Source of the DNA: CAVSRC01 sp963781775
GTDB taxonomy: Bacteria > Pseudomonadota > Alphaproteobacteria > Rhizobiales > Kaistiaceae
Length of the DNA: 64,000 nucleotides
Reading direction: 5' to 3'
NCBI GenBank assembly: GCA_963781775.1
Contig: CAWAHE010000028.1
Coordinates: 124,001-188,000, forward strand
In this document: positions 1 to 9,027 of the stretch, piece by piece
How positions within the stretch are numbered: position 1 is the stretch's first letter
Layout: every line of letters begins with the position of its first letter
Notes under the pieces: generated by a model
Told to the model about the DNA's origin: nothing
The model's input: the letters and a program-made list of their open reading frames with translations, nothing else
Database searches by the model: none
Made by a program: the position numbers and the translations under genes

Positions 1-27
1 CAGCAAGCAAACTCAAGGAGTTGTCCG

Positions 28-756
28 ATGGGCGCCACTTACGAGCTCTCGGCGACGGTTCGCGAGAAGGTGGGCAAGGGGGCCGCCCGCTCGGTTCGTC
101 GTCAAGGCATGATTCCCGCCGTTATCTACGGCGGCAACAAACCCCCGATTACCATCAGCCTGCCCGGCCAGGAACTTTTCCTGAAGATCCACGGCGGCGG
201 CTTCTATACGACGCTGGCGACCATCGCGGTCGACGGCGAGAAGATCCAGGCCATCCCGCGCGACTACCAGCTCGACCCGGTGAGCGACAAGCCGGTGCAC
301 GTCGACTTCCTGCGCGTGACGCCGGATTCGACGATCACCATCGACGTGCCGGTGCAGTTCATCAACGAGAGCCAGGCGCCCGGCATCAAGCGTGGCGGCG
401 TGCTCAACGTCGTGCGCCACCGCGTCTCGGTAATCTGCCGCGCCAACTCGATCCCCGAGCGCATTGTCGCCGATCTCACCGGTCTCGACATCAACGACTC
501 GCTGCACATCTCCACCGTCACCCTGCCGGAAGGCGTGCGCCCGACCATCAAGCGCGATTTCACCATCGCGACGGTCGCAGCACCTGCCGGCGTCAAGGAA
601 GAGATGCGCGCCGCCGCGGAAGCCGCAATCGCCGCCAAGGCTGCTGCGGAAGCGGCCGCCGAAGCCGGACCCGAGGCCGCCGCGCCCACGGGTGCACCGG
701 CCGCGCCGGGTTCCGCCCCGGCCGCCGCCGCCAAGCCGGAGGCCGCGAAGAAGTAA
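28..756 (+). CDS. rplY: 50S ribosomal protein L25 / general stress protein Ctc
   Basis: Ribosomal protein that binds 5S rRNA in the large subunit. The 242-residue product has the long Ctc/TL5 layout: an N-terminal L25 beta-barrel (about residues 1-95), a second TL5-type beta domain (about 100-185) and an Ala/Pro/Glu-rich low-complexity tail (about 190-242), which is a common alphaproteobacterial extension. The ATG at 28 follows an AAGGAG ribosome binding site at 16-21. It lies 36 bp upstream of pth in the same direction, a widely conserved rplY-pth pairing in proteobacteria. Identification is firm; the tail is lineage-specific and of unknown role. Confidence 0.96.
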   Translation: MGATYELSATVREKVGKGAARSVRRQGMIPAVIYGGNKPPITISLPGQELFLKIHGGGFYTTLATIAVDGEKIQAIPRDYQLDPVSDKPVHVDFLRVTPDSTITIDVPVQFINESQAPGIKRGGVLNVVRHRVSVICRANSIPERIVADLTGLDINDSLHISTVTLPEGVRPTIKRDFTIATVAAPAGVKEEMRAAAEAAIAAKAAAEAAAEAGPEAAAPTGAPAAPGSAPAAAAKPEAAKK

Positions 757-792
757 CTCCGGGATCTCCCGGTCAACGGAGCGAGCCCGCAC

Positions 793-1512
793 ATGCTCCT
801 CATCGTCGGCCTCGGCAATCCCGGCGCGGAATATCAGCGCCACCGGCACAATGTCGGCTTCATGGCCGTCGACACGATCCATATCCGCCACGGCTTCTCG
901 CCGTGGCGGCGTCGTTTTCAGGGCGAGGTTTCGGAAGGAACGCTCGCCGGCGAAAAGGTCTTGCTGGTCAAGCCGCAGACCTACATGAACGAGTCCGGCC
1001 GTTCGGTTCAGACCGCCACCGCTTTCTACAAGCTTCAGCCCGAGAATGTCGTCGTCATCCACGACGAGGTCGACCTGCCGCCCGGCAAGACGCGCGTGAA
1101 GACCGGCGGCGGCGCTGCCGGCCACAACGGCCTGCGCTCAATCGACGGGGCGATCGGCGACGGCTACCGCCGCGTGCGGGTCGGCGTCGGGCATCCCGGC
1201 GTCAAGGAAGCCGTGCCGCACTACGTGCTTCACGACTTCGCCAAGGACGACAAGGAATGGCTGGTGCCGCTCCTCGACGCGATCGCCGACAACGCCGCCC
1301 TGCTCGCCGAGAACAAGGATTCCACCTTCGCCAACCGGCTCCATGCGGCGCTGGGTGACGACGAGAAGCCGGGCAAGAAAGCCAAGCCGGTGAAGGACTT
1401 GCGCGAGAAGGCGGAATCAAGTCCGCAGGCACCTCAAGCAAAGCCTGAAGACAGCGGCAAGCCGCATGAAGGCGCCCTCGCCCGCGGCCTGAAGAAGCTG
1501 TTCGGCGGCTAA
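793..1512 (+). CDS. pth: Peptidyl-tRNA hydrolase
   Basis: Cytosolic esterase that releases peptides from peptidyl-tRNA dropped by stalled ribosomes. The N-terminus has the family signature (GLGNPGAEY then RHNVGF) with the catalytic His at residue 19 and the substrate-gating Asn in NPG. The core spans about residues 1-190; the remaining 50 residues are Lys/Glu/Pro-rich and probably disordered, making it longer than the usual 190-200 residues. It follows rplY closely and is likely co-transcribed. Its stop codon overlaps the convergent DUF1850 stop by four bases, so there is no room for a separate terminator. Confidence 0.96.
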   Translation: MLLIVGLGNPGAEYQRHRHNVGFMAVDTIHIRHGFSPWRRRFQGEVSEGTLAGEKVLLVKPQTYMNESGRSVQTATAFYKLQPENVVVIHDEVDLPPGKTRVKTGGGAAGHNGLRSIDGAIGDGYRRVRVGVGHPGVKEAVPHYVLHDFAKDDKEWLVPLLDAIADNAALLAENKDSTFANRLHAALGDDEKPGKKAKPVKDLREKAESSPQAPQAKPEDSGKPHEGALARGLKKLFGG

Positions 1513-1865
1513 GGGCACGCTTCCAGCACGATCGGATCGCCGCCCTTGCCGCCGAGGTCGCGGCAGGCGCCATCGGCGCAGAGGTGCCACGCACCAGCCG
1601 CACCGGAATCGCCGAGCAGCACGCGTTTCTGTGGCGGAACGTGTGGGTGATAGACCCAGCCGCTGCCATCGAAAACCGAGCCGTCGGGCGGGTCCATGCC
1701 GGCGCCCGAACCTTCGACACGCGCTTGCGTGACGACCAGCCCGGCCGGCGTCACCTGCCAGTGCTCGGTCCAGACGATCTTCTCGACGGAGTGGGTCCAC
1801 CACAGCGTGAACGCGGCGACGGCGAGCGTCGCGACCTTGCCGCCGGCGAGGATGCACAGGCTCAT
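1509..1865 (-). CDS. DUF1850 family protein, TRAP-transporter associated
   Basis: Small 118-residue protein with one N-terminal hydrophobic segment (about residues 4-24), so probably exported or membrane-anchored. It matches the DUF1850 pattern of short proteins encoded next to TAXI-type TRAP permeases; the function is not established. It is the last gene of the TRAP operon: its ATG overlaps the stop of the TRAP permease gene (ATGA), indicating translational coupling. The operon association is clear from the sequence; a role as an accessory subunit is inference from family context. Confidence 0.8.
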   Translation of the reverse strand: MSLCILAGGKVATLAVAAFTLWWTHSVEKIVWTEHWQVTPAGLVVTQARVEGSGAGMDPPDGSVFDGSGWVYHPHVPPQKRVLLGDSGAAGAWHLCADGACRDLGGKGGDPIVLEACP

Positions 1866-3991
1866 GCCGGCGCGACCGGAGCCGCCCGCCGCGCCCGCCA
1901 GTAGTGCTGGATGAGGAAGACCGCGGCGAGCGCGAAGCCGGCTTCATCGGTTGCCGGCAGCGCCGCCACCAGCGAGAAGGCGGCAAGCGTGGCGAACCCG
2001 CGCTCCCACCACGCGAGATCGCGGCGAAGATGGCCGATGGCGGCCGCGCCCCACAGCATGATGGCCAGGCACGCCTTGAACAGGACGTAGGCGACCGCCG
2101 CCGGATAGCCGATCTCGGCGGCCAGCGGCCCACCATCCTGGAGCATCAGGGCGGGCGTATAGACCGCCATGAACGGGATGACGAAGCCGGCAAGCGCGAT
2201 GCGCACGGCTTCAAGGCCGATCTTCAACCCGCTCTCCTTGGCGATCGGCGCCGCGGCAAAGGCGGCGAGCGCCACCGGCGGCGTCAGGTCGGCAAGGATG
2301 CCGAAATAGAAGACGAACATGTGGGTGACGATCAGCGGCACGCCGAGATGAGCGAGCGCCGGACCGGCAAGCGACGACGTGATGATGTAGTTCGGGATGG
2401 TCGGGATGCCCATGCCGAGGATCAGGCAGGTGACCATGGTGAGCAGCAGCGACAGGAACAGGCTGGTGCCGCCGACCGAGACGATGAACTGGCCGAAGGT
2501 GGTGGCAAGGCCGGTCAGCGTCATCGTGCCGATGATGATGCCGACCGTGGCGCAGGCGACGCCGACCGGCAGCGCCGTCTTGGCGCCTTCAGCGAGGCTG
2601 TCGCGGCAGAGGTAGAGCGTGGCGCGGCCGCCGGCGCTGACGAGGTTCCAGAGGATCAACGCGGCAATGCCGATGACCAGCGCGTAGATGCCGTATTTGA
2701 GGAACGATGCGGCGACGAGGCCTAGCCCGATCCAGAAGACGGTGCGGACGACCATCGACGGGAGCCCGGCGACGATGGTCGTGCCGAGGATCAGCATCAC
2801 GGTCAGCGCGAGGCCGATCGACCCGGCGAACAGCGGCGTGTAGCCGGTGAACAGCAGATAGACGAGGACGGCCAGCGGCAGGATGAGAAACCAGCGCCGG
2901 CGGATCGCGTCGAGCGCCGACGGGCAATCCTCCTTCGGCAAGCCGAGCAGGCCGCGCTTGCCGGCTTCCAGATGCACCATCCAGAAGACCGAGCCGAAAT
3001 AGAGCAGCGCCGGAACCAGCGCCGCCTTGACCACGGTGGCGTAGGAGACGTCGAGCGTTTCGGCCATGATGAAGGCGACGGCGCCCATCACCGGCGGCAT
3101 GATCTGGCCGCCCATCGACGAGGTCGCCTCGACGCCGCCAGCGAAGGCGGCGCGGTAGCCGAAGCGCTTCATCAGCGGAATCGTGAACTGGCCGGTGGTC
3201 ACCACATTAGCGACGCCGGAGCCGGAGATGGTCCCCATCAGGCCGGACGAGATGACCGCCACCTTGGCGGCGCCGCCGCGCGCGTGACCGACGAGGCCGA
3301 GCGCAACGTCAGTGAAGAACTGGATCATGCCGGCGCGCTCCATGAACGAGCCGAACAGGATGAACAGGAAGATGTAGGTCGAGGAGACGTAGATCGGGAT
3401 GCCGTAGACACCCTCGGTGCCGAAGGCCATGTGGTCGATGACCTGCGAGAAATCGTAACCGCGATGATTGAGCGGCGCCGGCAGGTACTGACCGAGGAAG
3501 CAATAGGCGAGGAACGCGCCGGAGATGATCGGCAGCGCCGGCCCCATGGCGCGCAGCGCCGCAAGCAGCACGACGCCGAGGAGCAACACCCCAACCGTGA
3601 GGTCAGCGATTGTCGGATAGCCCGAACGGACGATCAGGTCGTGGTAGAAAATCCACTGGTAGAGCGCGACGCCGACACCGGCGAGCCCCAGCACCCATCC
3701 GGCGATGCGCAACGGGCGCGCATCGTTCCTGGCTGCGCCGATCAGCGGAAACACCAGCAGCGTCAGAAAGCCGACATGGATGGCGCGCACCACCTGGCTC
3801 GGCATGATGAGGAGACCCAGCGCCGTAGCCAGCTGGAACGCGGAGAACAGAACCGCCAGCCAGAACAGCAGGCGGCCCTCGCCGGTTCCTGGGAAACTCT
3901 CGGCAAGCGGATCGTGGATGCCAAGATCAGGCGCAGCGGCAGGCGCCTGATGATCGGGCTCGATGCCCGCAGGCGCGTCGGGTGCGCTCAT
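1862..3991 (-). CDS. TRAP transporter permease, fused 4TM/12TM type
   Basis: Inner-membrane permease of a tripartite ATP-independent periplasmic transporter, with the small (4TM) and large (12TM) subunits fused in one 709-residue chain, as is typical of TAXI systems. Many hydrophobic helices are visible from residue 40 on, and the large-subunit core has conserved Gly/Pro-rich segments such as GTISGSGVANVV and ATSSMGGQIMPPVMG. It uses a sodium gradient with the binding protein encoded just upstream. The start at 3991 has no good ribosome binding site of its own; a seven-codon micro-ORF with a strong site ends on it (ATGA overlap). The transported solute, usually a carboxylate or amino acid in this family, cannot be told. 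Confidence 0.93.
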   Translation of the reverse strand: MSAPDAPAGIEPDHQAPAAAPDLGIHDPLAESFPGTGEGRLLFWLAVLFSAFQLATALGLLIMPSQVVRAIHVGFLTLLVFPLIGAARNDARPLRIAGWVLGLAGVGVALYQWIFYHDLIVRSGYPTIADLTVGVLLLGVVLLAALRAMGPALPIISGAFLAYCFLGQYLPAPLNHRGYDFSQVIDHMAFGTEGVYGIPIYVSSTYIFLFILFGSFMERAGMIQFFTDVALGLVGHARGGAAKVAVISSGLMGTISGSGVANVVTTGQFTIPLMKRFGYRAAFAGGVEATSSMGGQIMPPVMGAVAFIMAETLDVSYATVVKAALVPALLYFGSVFWMVHLEAGKRGLLGLPKEDCPSALDAIRRRWFLILPLAVLVYLLFTGYTPLFAGSIGLALTVMLILGTTIVAGLPSMVVRTVFWIGLGLVAASFLKYGIYALVIGIAALILWNLVSAGGRATLYLCRDSLAEGAKTALPVGVACATVGIIIGTMTLTGLATTFGQFIVSVGGTSLFLSLLLTMVTCLILGMGIPTIPNYIITSSLAGPALAHLGVPLIVTHMFVFYFGILADLTPPVALAAFAAAPIAKESGLKIGLEAVRIALAGFVIPFMAVYTPALMLQDGGPLAAEIGYPAAVAYVLFKACLAIMLWGAAAIGHLRRDLAWWERGFATLAAFSLVAALPATDEAGFALAAVFLIQHYWRARRAAPVAPA

Positions 3992-4011
3992 CGGATTGGG
4001 CGGGCCGTCAT
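3988..4011 (-). other. Seven-codon micro-ORF coupled to the TRAP permease
   Basis: On the minus strand a strong Shine-Dalgarno (GGAGGT) sits five to six bases before an ATG at 4011 that opens a frame of seven codons (MTARPIR) and stops in the TGA of ATGA, where ATG is the permease start. The arrangement suggests the permease is translated by re-initiation. Seen directly in sequence; the functional reading is inference. Confidence 0.45.
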
Positions 4012-4020
4012 CGTTTGACC

Positions 4021-4060
4021 TCCGGGACCGGCGGCAGCATTGGTCGCGACCGGTCCCGGA
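4021..4060 (-). terminator. Intercistronic stem-loop between binding protein and permease
   Basis: Perfect 11-bp inverted repeat TCCGGGACCGG/CCGGTCCCGGA with an 18-nt loop lies between the TAXI gene and the permease gene. No T-run follows. Such hairpins often stabilise or partly terminate the message after the binding-protein gene so that more of that subunit is made; that role is inferred. Confidence 0.5.
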
Positions 4061-4092
4061 TCAGACTACACGTCGCAAGCGGCAAACGCCGC

Positions 4093-5055
4093 CTACATGA
4101 CGCCCTTTTCCTTGTAGTAGCGCTCGGCGCCGGGATGCAGCGGGATCGGCAGGCCCTTGGTAGCGTTTTCGAGCGTGATGCCCTTGGCGGCCGCGTGCGC
4201 GGCGACCATGTCGTCGAGATGTTCGAACAGCGCCTTGGTCATCTGGTAGACGGTCTCGTCGTCGAGATCGGAACGCGTTACCAGGATGTTGCCGATCGCC
4301 GCAGTCTCCACGTCCGCGGTCTGGCCCTCATAGGTGCCGGCCGGAATCATCTTGGAGAGGTACGGCGCGCCAATCTTGGCAACGATGTCGGCCGGAACCG
4401 CAACGATGGTGATCGGGATCGACGAGGCGAGATCACGGATCGAGGCGACGCCGAGGCCAGCGGATTGCAGCGTGGCGTCGAGCTGGCGGTTCTTCATCAG
4501 TTCGACCGACTCGCCGAAGGGCAGATATTCGGCCCGGCTGAGATCGTCGTATTTGAGCCCCGCCGCCGCGAAGATGGCGCGCGCATTGAGCTCGGTGCCG
4601 GATTTCGGCGCACCGACCGAGAGGCTATGGCCCTTGAGGTCGGCGAGCGTCTTGATGCCCGAATCCTTGGTCGCCACCACCTGGACGTAGTTCGGATAGA
4701 TCGCAGCGATGGCCCTCAGCTTGTCGAGCTTGCCGGGGAAGCCGACCTCGGTGTTCCCCTCCCACGCCAGCTTGACGGAATCGCCGAGCGCGAAGGCGAT
4801 CTCGCCCTTGCCCTGCTGGATGAGATTGAGGTTCTCGACCGAAGCCTTGGTCGACTGAACCTGGGAGCGGACGCCGGGTATGTTGTTGCCGTAGATGGTC
4901 GAGAGGGCGACGCCGAGCGGGTAGTAGACGCCGCTGGTGCCCCCGGTCAGCACGTTGATGAACTGGTCTGCCGCACGGCTGGCGACTGTGCCGGCAAGGA
5001 CGGTGGAAACCGCGAGAGCGCCGGCCAAGGCCAGCCGGCTGGGCACATGAAACAT
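4093..5055 (-). CDS. TAXI family TRAP transporter solute-binding protein
   Basis: Periplasmic solute-binding subunit of the TRAP system. The 320-residue product starts with a Sec signal peptide (cleavage likely after SRA, about residue 28) followed by the family opening VLTGGTSGVYYPLG, which is diagnostic of TAXI binding proteins. It captures the substrate in the periplasm and hands it to the fused permease encoded 100 bp downstream. First gene of a three-gene operon (binding protein, permease, DUF1850). The ligand is unknown; characterised family members bind glutamate, glutamine or dicarboxylates. Confidence 0.94.
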   Translation of the reverse strand: MFHVPSRLALAGALAVSTVLAGTVASRAADQFINVLTGGTSGVYYPLGVALSTIYGNNIPGVRSQVQSTKASVENLNLIQQGKGEIAFALGDSVKLAWEGNTEVGFPGKLDKLRAIAAIYPNYVQVVATKDSGIKTLADLKGHSLSVGAPKSGTELNARAIFAAAGLKYDDLSRAEYLPFGESVELMKNRQLDATLQSAGLGVASIRDLASSIPITIVAVPADIVAKIGAPYLSKMIPAGTYEGQTADVETAAIGNILVTRSDLDDETVYQMTKALFEHLDDMVAAHAAAKGITLENATKGLPIPLHPGAERYYKEKGVM

Positions 5056-5228
5056 TACGAGAACCTCCCTGAATGAACGGCGGACAGGGGGTAACGCCCC
5101 AGGCCGATGGGGTTCAAACTAACACCCCGACCACCGATGACCAGCCATGACTTGACGGCGGCGCGTCCGAAAGCGAGAAGGCAGCCGGCCGGCGCCTCGG
5201 CCGGGAACAATCACAGGTTTCAGCTTCC

Positions 5229-6326
5229 ATGGGTTTCAGATGCGGCATCGTCGGCCTGCCCAATGTCGGCAAGTCGACGCTCTTCAACGCGTTGACGCGC
5301 ACCGCCGCCGCGCAGGCCGCCAACTATCCGTTTTGCACCATCGAGCCGAACACCGGCGAAGTGGCGGTGCCCGATCCGCGCCTCGATGCGCTGGCGGCCA
5401 TCGTCAAGCCGCAGCAGATCGTGCCGACCCGGATCAGCTTCGTCGACATCGCCGGGCTGGTGCGCGGCGCCTCCAAGGGCGAGGGCCTCGGCAACCAGTT
5501 CCTCGCCAACATCCGCGAGGTCGACGCCATCGTGCACGTGCTGCGCTGCTTCGAGGGCACCGACGTGACCCACGTCGAAGGCAAGATCGACCCCGTCGCC
5601 GATGCCGCCACCGTCGACACCGAACTGATGCTCTCGGACCTTGCCAGCCTCGAGCGGCGCGTGACGCCGCTGCGCAAGCGGGCGCAATCCGGTGACAAGG
5701 AGGCGAAGGCGGAGGTGGCCCTGATGGACGCGGCCTTGACCTTGCTCGCCGACGGCAAGCCCGCGCGTCTGGCGCAGGTGTCGAAGGAGGACGAGCCGGC
5801 CTTCCGCGCGCTCAACCTGCTGACCGCGAAGCCGGTGCTCTACGTCGCCAATGTCGAGGAGGCAGCGGCGGCGACCGGCAACGCGCTGTCGCGCGCCGTC
5901 GAGGCGATGGCGAAGGATGAAGGCGCCGGCTGCGTCGTGATCTCGGCGGAGATCGAGGCGGAGATCGCGCAACTGCCCGACGACGAGGAGCACGAGTTCC
6001 TGGAGACGCTCGGGCTGAAGGAGCCGGGCCTCGACCGGTTGATCCGCGCCGGCTACGACCTGCTCGGGCTGATCACCTATTTCACCGCGGGCCCCAAGGA
6101 AGTGCGCGCCTGGACGATCGAAGCCGGCACCAGGGCGCCGCAGGCCGCCGCCGTCATCCACACCGATTTCGAGAAGGGCTTCATCCGCGCCCAGACCATC
6201 GCCTATGACGACTATGTCGGGCTTGGCGGCGAGCAACCCGCCAAGGACGCCGGCAAAGCGCGCGACGAAGGCAAGGACTACGTCGTCAAGGACGGCGACG
6301 TGATGCTGTTCAAGTTCAACGTGTAG
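5229..6326 (+). CDS. ychF: Redox-regulated ATPase YchF (Obg-like)
   Basis: Conserved P-loop ATPase of the Obg/HflX group that associates with ribosomes and takes part in stress and translation-fidelity responses. The P-loop is GLPNVGKST at residues 9-17, followed by switch regions and the DIAGLV G3 motif; the C-terminal TGS domain carries FTAGPKEVRAWT and ends with the typical KDGDVMLFKFNV. Length 365 is standard. It stands alone, divergent from the TAXI operon and convergent with the MFS gene. Identification is secure from length and motifs. Confidence 0.97.
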   Translation: MGFRCGIVGLPNVGKSTLFNALTRTAAAQAANYPFCTIEPNTGEVAVPDPRLDALAAIVKPQQIVPTRISFVDIAGLVRGASKGEGLGNQFLANIREVDAIVHVLRCFEGTDVTHVEGKIDPVADAATVDTELMLSDLASLERRVTPLRKRAQSGDKEAKAEVALMDAALTLLADGKPARLAQVSKEDEPAFRALNLLTAKPVLYVANVEEAAAATGNALSRAVEAMAKDEGAGCVVISAEIEAEIAQLPDDEEHEFLETLGLKEPGLDRLIRAGYDLLGLITYFTAGPKEVRAWTIEAGTRAPQAAAVIHTDFEKGFIRAQTIAYDDYVGLGGEQPAKDAGKARDEGKDYVVKDGDVMLFKFNV

Positions 6327-6335
6327 TCGGCCTAC

Positions 6336-7541
6336 TCAGGCGAACCCGCGCCGCTCGGCGAAGATCGGCGGGATCATCGCGATCAGGGCATAGGCGATGA
6401 AGGCGGCGAGCACGCCGGAGACGCCCCAGCCGGCGTCGAGCGCCGCGCCGAACGCAAACGGCGCCAGCGCCGACGCGAAGACCATGTACATGGTGACCGC
6501 GCTGCGGATGGTGCCAAGCACCTCGATCCCGAACATCTCCGCCCACACCGCCGTCAGCGTCGTCTTGGAGATGCCGCCGCTGAAGCCCTGGCCGGCAAAG
6601 GCGACCGGCAGCGCCCACGGCTGCTGCACGATGGCGAGCACGCTCATGCCCACGACGAACGGCAGCGCCTGGACGAGGAACACCTTGCGCGCCGACAGGC
6701 GATCGATGACCTGTCCGGAGACAAAGAGGCCGATGACGTTGCAGATCGCCGCCGCGGGAAAACTTGCCGCGACGATTTCCACCGGCCAGCCGCGCGCCTT
6801 GGCGATGGTGGTGATGTGAAACATGATCGCCGTGCCACAGAACGGCATCACGGCCGCCGCGGGCAGGATCGCCCAGACGTAGCGCGAGTGCAGGAGAACC
6901 GAGAGGCCGTCGCCGAGCTGGCGGAGTGGGCTCTTGCCGCTGCGGGTGATGCGCGGCCCGCGCGTGATGCCGCGCAGCAGCCACTGGGTCAGCGGCAGCA
7001 GGACCATCAGCGCGATGCCGCCGATGATCGCATAGGTCGGGCGCCAGCCGATCAGTGCGATGCCGGCGACGACCGCGGGCGGAAAGATGACCTCGGCCAT
7101 CGGGATGCCGAGCGCGGTGACACCCAGCGCCCTCCCCCGCTCCCGGTCGAAGGCGCGCGCGGTCGCCGTCGCCTCGACATGGACCATCAGGCTCTGCCCG
7201 GTGAGGCGCAGCAGATAGAAGGCGAGGAAGAGGCTTGCCGGCCCGACCGCCGACGCGGTTACGAAACAGGCAATGGCAAGGCCGACGATCACGGCGGCAC
7301 TGAAATAGACGAGGCGAATGCTGTCGATCAGGTGACCGACGAAGATGAGCGTCGCCGCCGCCGACATCGTGCCGGCAAGATAGAGCGCGCCGATCGCCGC
7401 CGGTGTGATGCCGAGATCGGCGGAGAATGAAGCGACGAACAGCCCGATGCAGAAGGTCTGCCCGGGCGTCGAATAAAACGAGTGCAGCGCGCCAAAGGCG
7501 AGCGGCCGGATATTGTTCCGGACGAAGCCGAAATACGACAA
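6336..7541 (-). CDS. MFS transporter
   Basis: About twelve hydrophobic helices over 401 residues and the major-facilitator pattern (helix 2-3 loop with GHLIDSIRLVYFS, and a second-half repeat with GQVIDRLSARKV) point to a 12-TM secondary transporter in the inner membrane. The start is a TTG at 7541 with little ribosome-binding signal, so the true N-terminus may differ by a few codons. It is convergent with ychF (9 bp apart) and divergent from the HbpS-like gene. The substrate cannot be predicted; monocarboxylate or drug transport are both possible. Confidence 0.85.
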   Translation of the reverse strand: MSYFGFVRNNIRPLAFGALHSFYSTPGQTFCIGLFVASFSADLGITPAAIGALYLAGTMSAAATLIFVGHLIDSIRLVYFSAAVIVGLAIACFVTASAVGPASLFLAFYLLRLTGQSLMVHVEATATARAFDRERGRALGVTALGIPMAEVIFPPAVVAGIALIGWRPTYAIIGGIALMVLLPLTQWLLRGITRGPRITRSGKSPLRQLGDGLSVLLHSRYVWAILPAAAVMPFCGTAIMFHITTIAKARGWPVEIVAASFPAAAICNVIGLFVSGQVIDRLSARKVFLVQALPFVVGMSVLAIVQQPWALPVAFAGQGFSGGISKTTLTAVWAEMFGIEVLGTIRSAVTMYMVFASALAPFAFGAALDAGWGVSGVLAAFIAYALIAMIPPIFAERRGFA

Positions 7542-7706
7542 GGAGGGAATCCGCGAATGCGAGAAGGATGTCCGCGACCTATAACCGCTTCACGCTCGGC
7601 TGCAAACCATCTGGCAACCGTCGGCTCGCGGCAACGTTGCAATTGATCCCGGCCGCCCGGACGGCTAACCAGACCAGATCGCCGAGGAAGAGAAGGACGC
7701 CCCGCC

Positions 7707-8135
7707 GTGTCGATCACGCTCGCCAAAGCCTCGGTCATCGTCGATGCCGCCCTGAAGAAGGGTCGCGAAATCGGCTGCGCGCCGCTGACCGTCGTGGTCG
7801 TCGATGCTGGCGGCCACATCGTTGCCGTCAAGCGCGAGGACGGCGCGGGAATCCTGCGTTTTGAGATTGCCTATGGCAAGGCGTGGGGCTCGCTGGGCAT
7901 GGGATTCGGGTCACGGGAACTGGCTGGCCGCGCGGCCAATGCCCCGGCATTTCTCACGGCCCTGGCGGCGGCCAGCGGTGGCCGCGTGGTGCCTTCGCCC
8001 GGCGGCGTGCTGATCCTCGACGATGGCAAGGTGATCGGGGCGGTCGGCATTTCCGGCGACAGTGGCGACCGCGACGAGGACTGCGCGCTCGCCGGCATCG
8101 CCGCCGCCGGACTCGCCGGCAAGGGCGGCGCCTGA
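7707..8135 (+). CDS. GlcG/HbpS-like (DUF336) heme-binding family protein
   Basis: The 142-residue product shows the GlcG/HbpS pattern: SITLAKASVIVDAALKKG at the start, VVVVDAGGHIVAVKREDG in the middle, and PGGVLIL..GKVIGAVGISGDSGDRDE at the end. Family members bind heme or small ligands, or occur as accessory proteins in catabolic operons. GTG start at 7707. It lies five bases upstream of the first MaoC gene, so the three genes look like one transcription unit. The biochemical role in this organism is unknown. Confidence 0.85.
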   Translation: MSITLAKASVIVDAALKKGREIGCAPLTVVVVDAGGHIVAVKREDGAGILRFEIAYGKAWGSLGMGFGSRELAGRAANAPAFLTALAAASGGRVVPSPGGVLILDDGKVIGAVGISGDSGDRDEDCALAGIAAAGLAGKGGA

Positions 8136-8140
8136 ACGGC

Positions 8141-8566
8141 ATGCGTGCCTTCGAGGACTTCACTGTCGGCGAAACGATCGACCACGGCCGCCGCACGGTC
8201 ACGGCCGACGAGATTGTCACCTTTGCGCGCGAATACGATCCGCAGCCTTTTCACCTGGACGCAGAGGCGCCCGGCGGCCTGACCGCGTCCGGCTGGCACA
8301 TCACCGGTCTGTTCATGCGGCTGATGGTCGACACCATGCTGCGCGAGTCGACCTGCATGGGCTCGCCCGGCATCGACGCCCTCAAATGGGCGAAGCCGCT
8401 CCGGCCGGGCGACACGATCGCCGGACGCTCCACCGTGCTGCAATCGCGCCCCTCGAAGAGCCGCCCGGAGATGGGCCTGGTCCGCTTTCGCCACGAGGTC
8501 CTTGGCACGGATAGCGGCGTCATCATGTGGATGGAAAGCGCCATCATGTTCGGCAGGCGGACATGA
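8141..8566 (+). CDS. MaoC family dehydratase (first of a pair)
   Basis: Single hot-dog-fold hydratase of 141 residues. The catalytic Asp and His are present in YDPQPFHLD, followed by the TASGWHITGLFMRL helix typical of MaoC-like (R)-enoyl-CoA hydratases. The ATG at 8141 is chosen because the longer upstream reading overlaps the preceding gene and carries no homology. Its stop overlaps the start of the second MaoC gene (ATGA), so both are made in step, which suggests a heterodimer or two-subunit hydratase. The acyl-CoA substrate is unknown. Confidence 0.9.
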   Translation: MRAFEDFTVGETIDHGRRTVTADEIVTFAREYDPQPFHLDAEAPGGLTASGWHITGLFMRLMVDTMLRESTCMGSPGIDALKWAKPLRPGDTIAGRSTVLQSRPSKSRPEMGLVRFRHEVLGTDSGVIMWMESAIMFGRRT

Positions 8567-9021
8567 GCGCCGCTTTCGACGCGATCGCGATCGGCCGGCA
8601 TTTCGATTTCGGCGTGTACGAATTCACGGCCGAACGCATCAAGGACTATGCCTGCCGGTTCGACCCGCAGTTGTTCCATCTCGACGAAGCGGAGGCGGAG
8701 AAGAGTGCCTTCGGCGCCCTCTGTGCCAGCGGTTGGCACACGGCCTCGGCCCTGATGCGCCTCCAGGTCGACTATTTCGCGGCACTGGCGAACCAGGGCG
8801 AAGCGCTGCCGCACTTCGGAATGTCGCCGGGCTTCGACAATCTGAAATGGCTGAAGCCGGTCTATGCCGGCGACCGCGTCGCCTATGCCGGCACCGTCGC
8901 CGCCAAGCGGCTGTCGCGCTCGCGGCCAGGACAGGCGATCGTATCGATCGACTTCACGGGTGAGAACCAGAGAGGCGAGCCGGTCTTCGCCATGACCGGC
9001 CACGTCTTGGTGGCGGTGTAA
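8563..9021 (+). CDS. MaoC family dehydratase (second of a pair)
   Basis: Paralogue of the preceding gene, 152 residues, hot-dog fold with the catalytic pair in FDPQLFHLD followed by CASGWHTASALMRLQVDY. The start at 8563 overlaps the upstream stop by ATGA; a start 36 nt earlier in the same frame is possible but lies inside the first MaoC gene. The two copies have diverged considerably but keep the active-site residues, so both may be catalytically competent. Likely acts on an enoyl-CoA in fatty-acid or branched-acid breakdown; this is family-level inference. Confidence 0.88.
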   Translation: MSAAFDAIAIGRHFDFGVYEFTAERIKDYACRFDPQLFHLDEAEAEKSAFGALCASGWHTASALMRLQVDYFAALANQGEALPHFGMSPGFDNLKWLKPVYAGDRVAYAGTVAAKRLSRSRPGQAIVSIDFTGENQRGEPVFAMTGHVLVAV

Positions 9022-9027
9022 GCGGTC

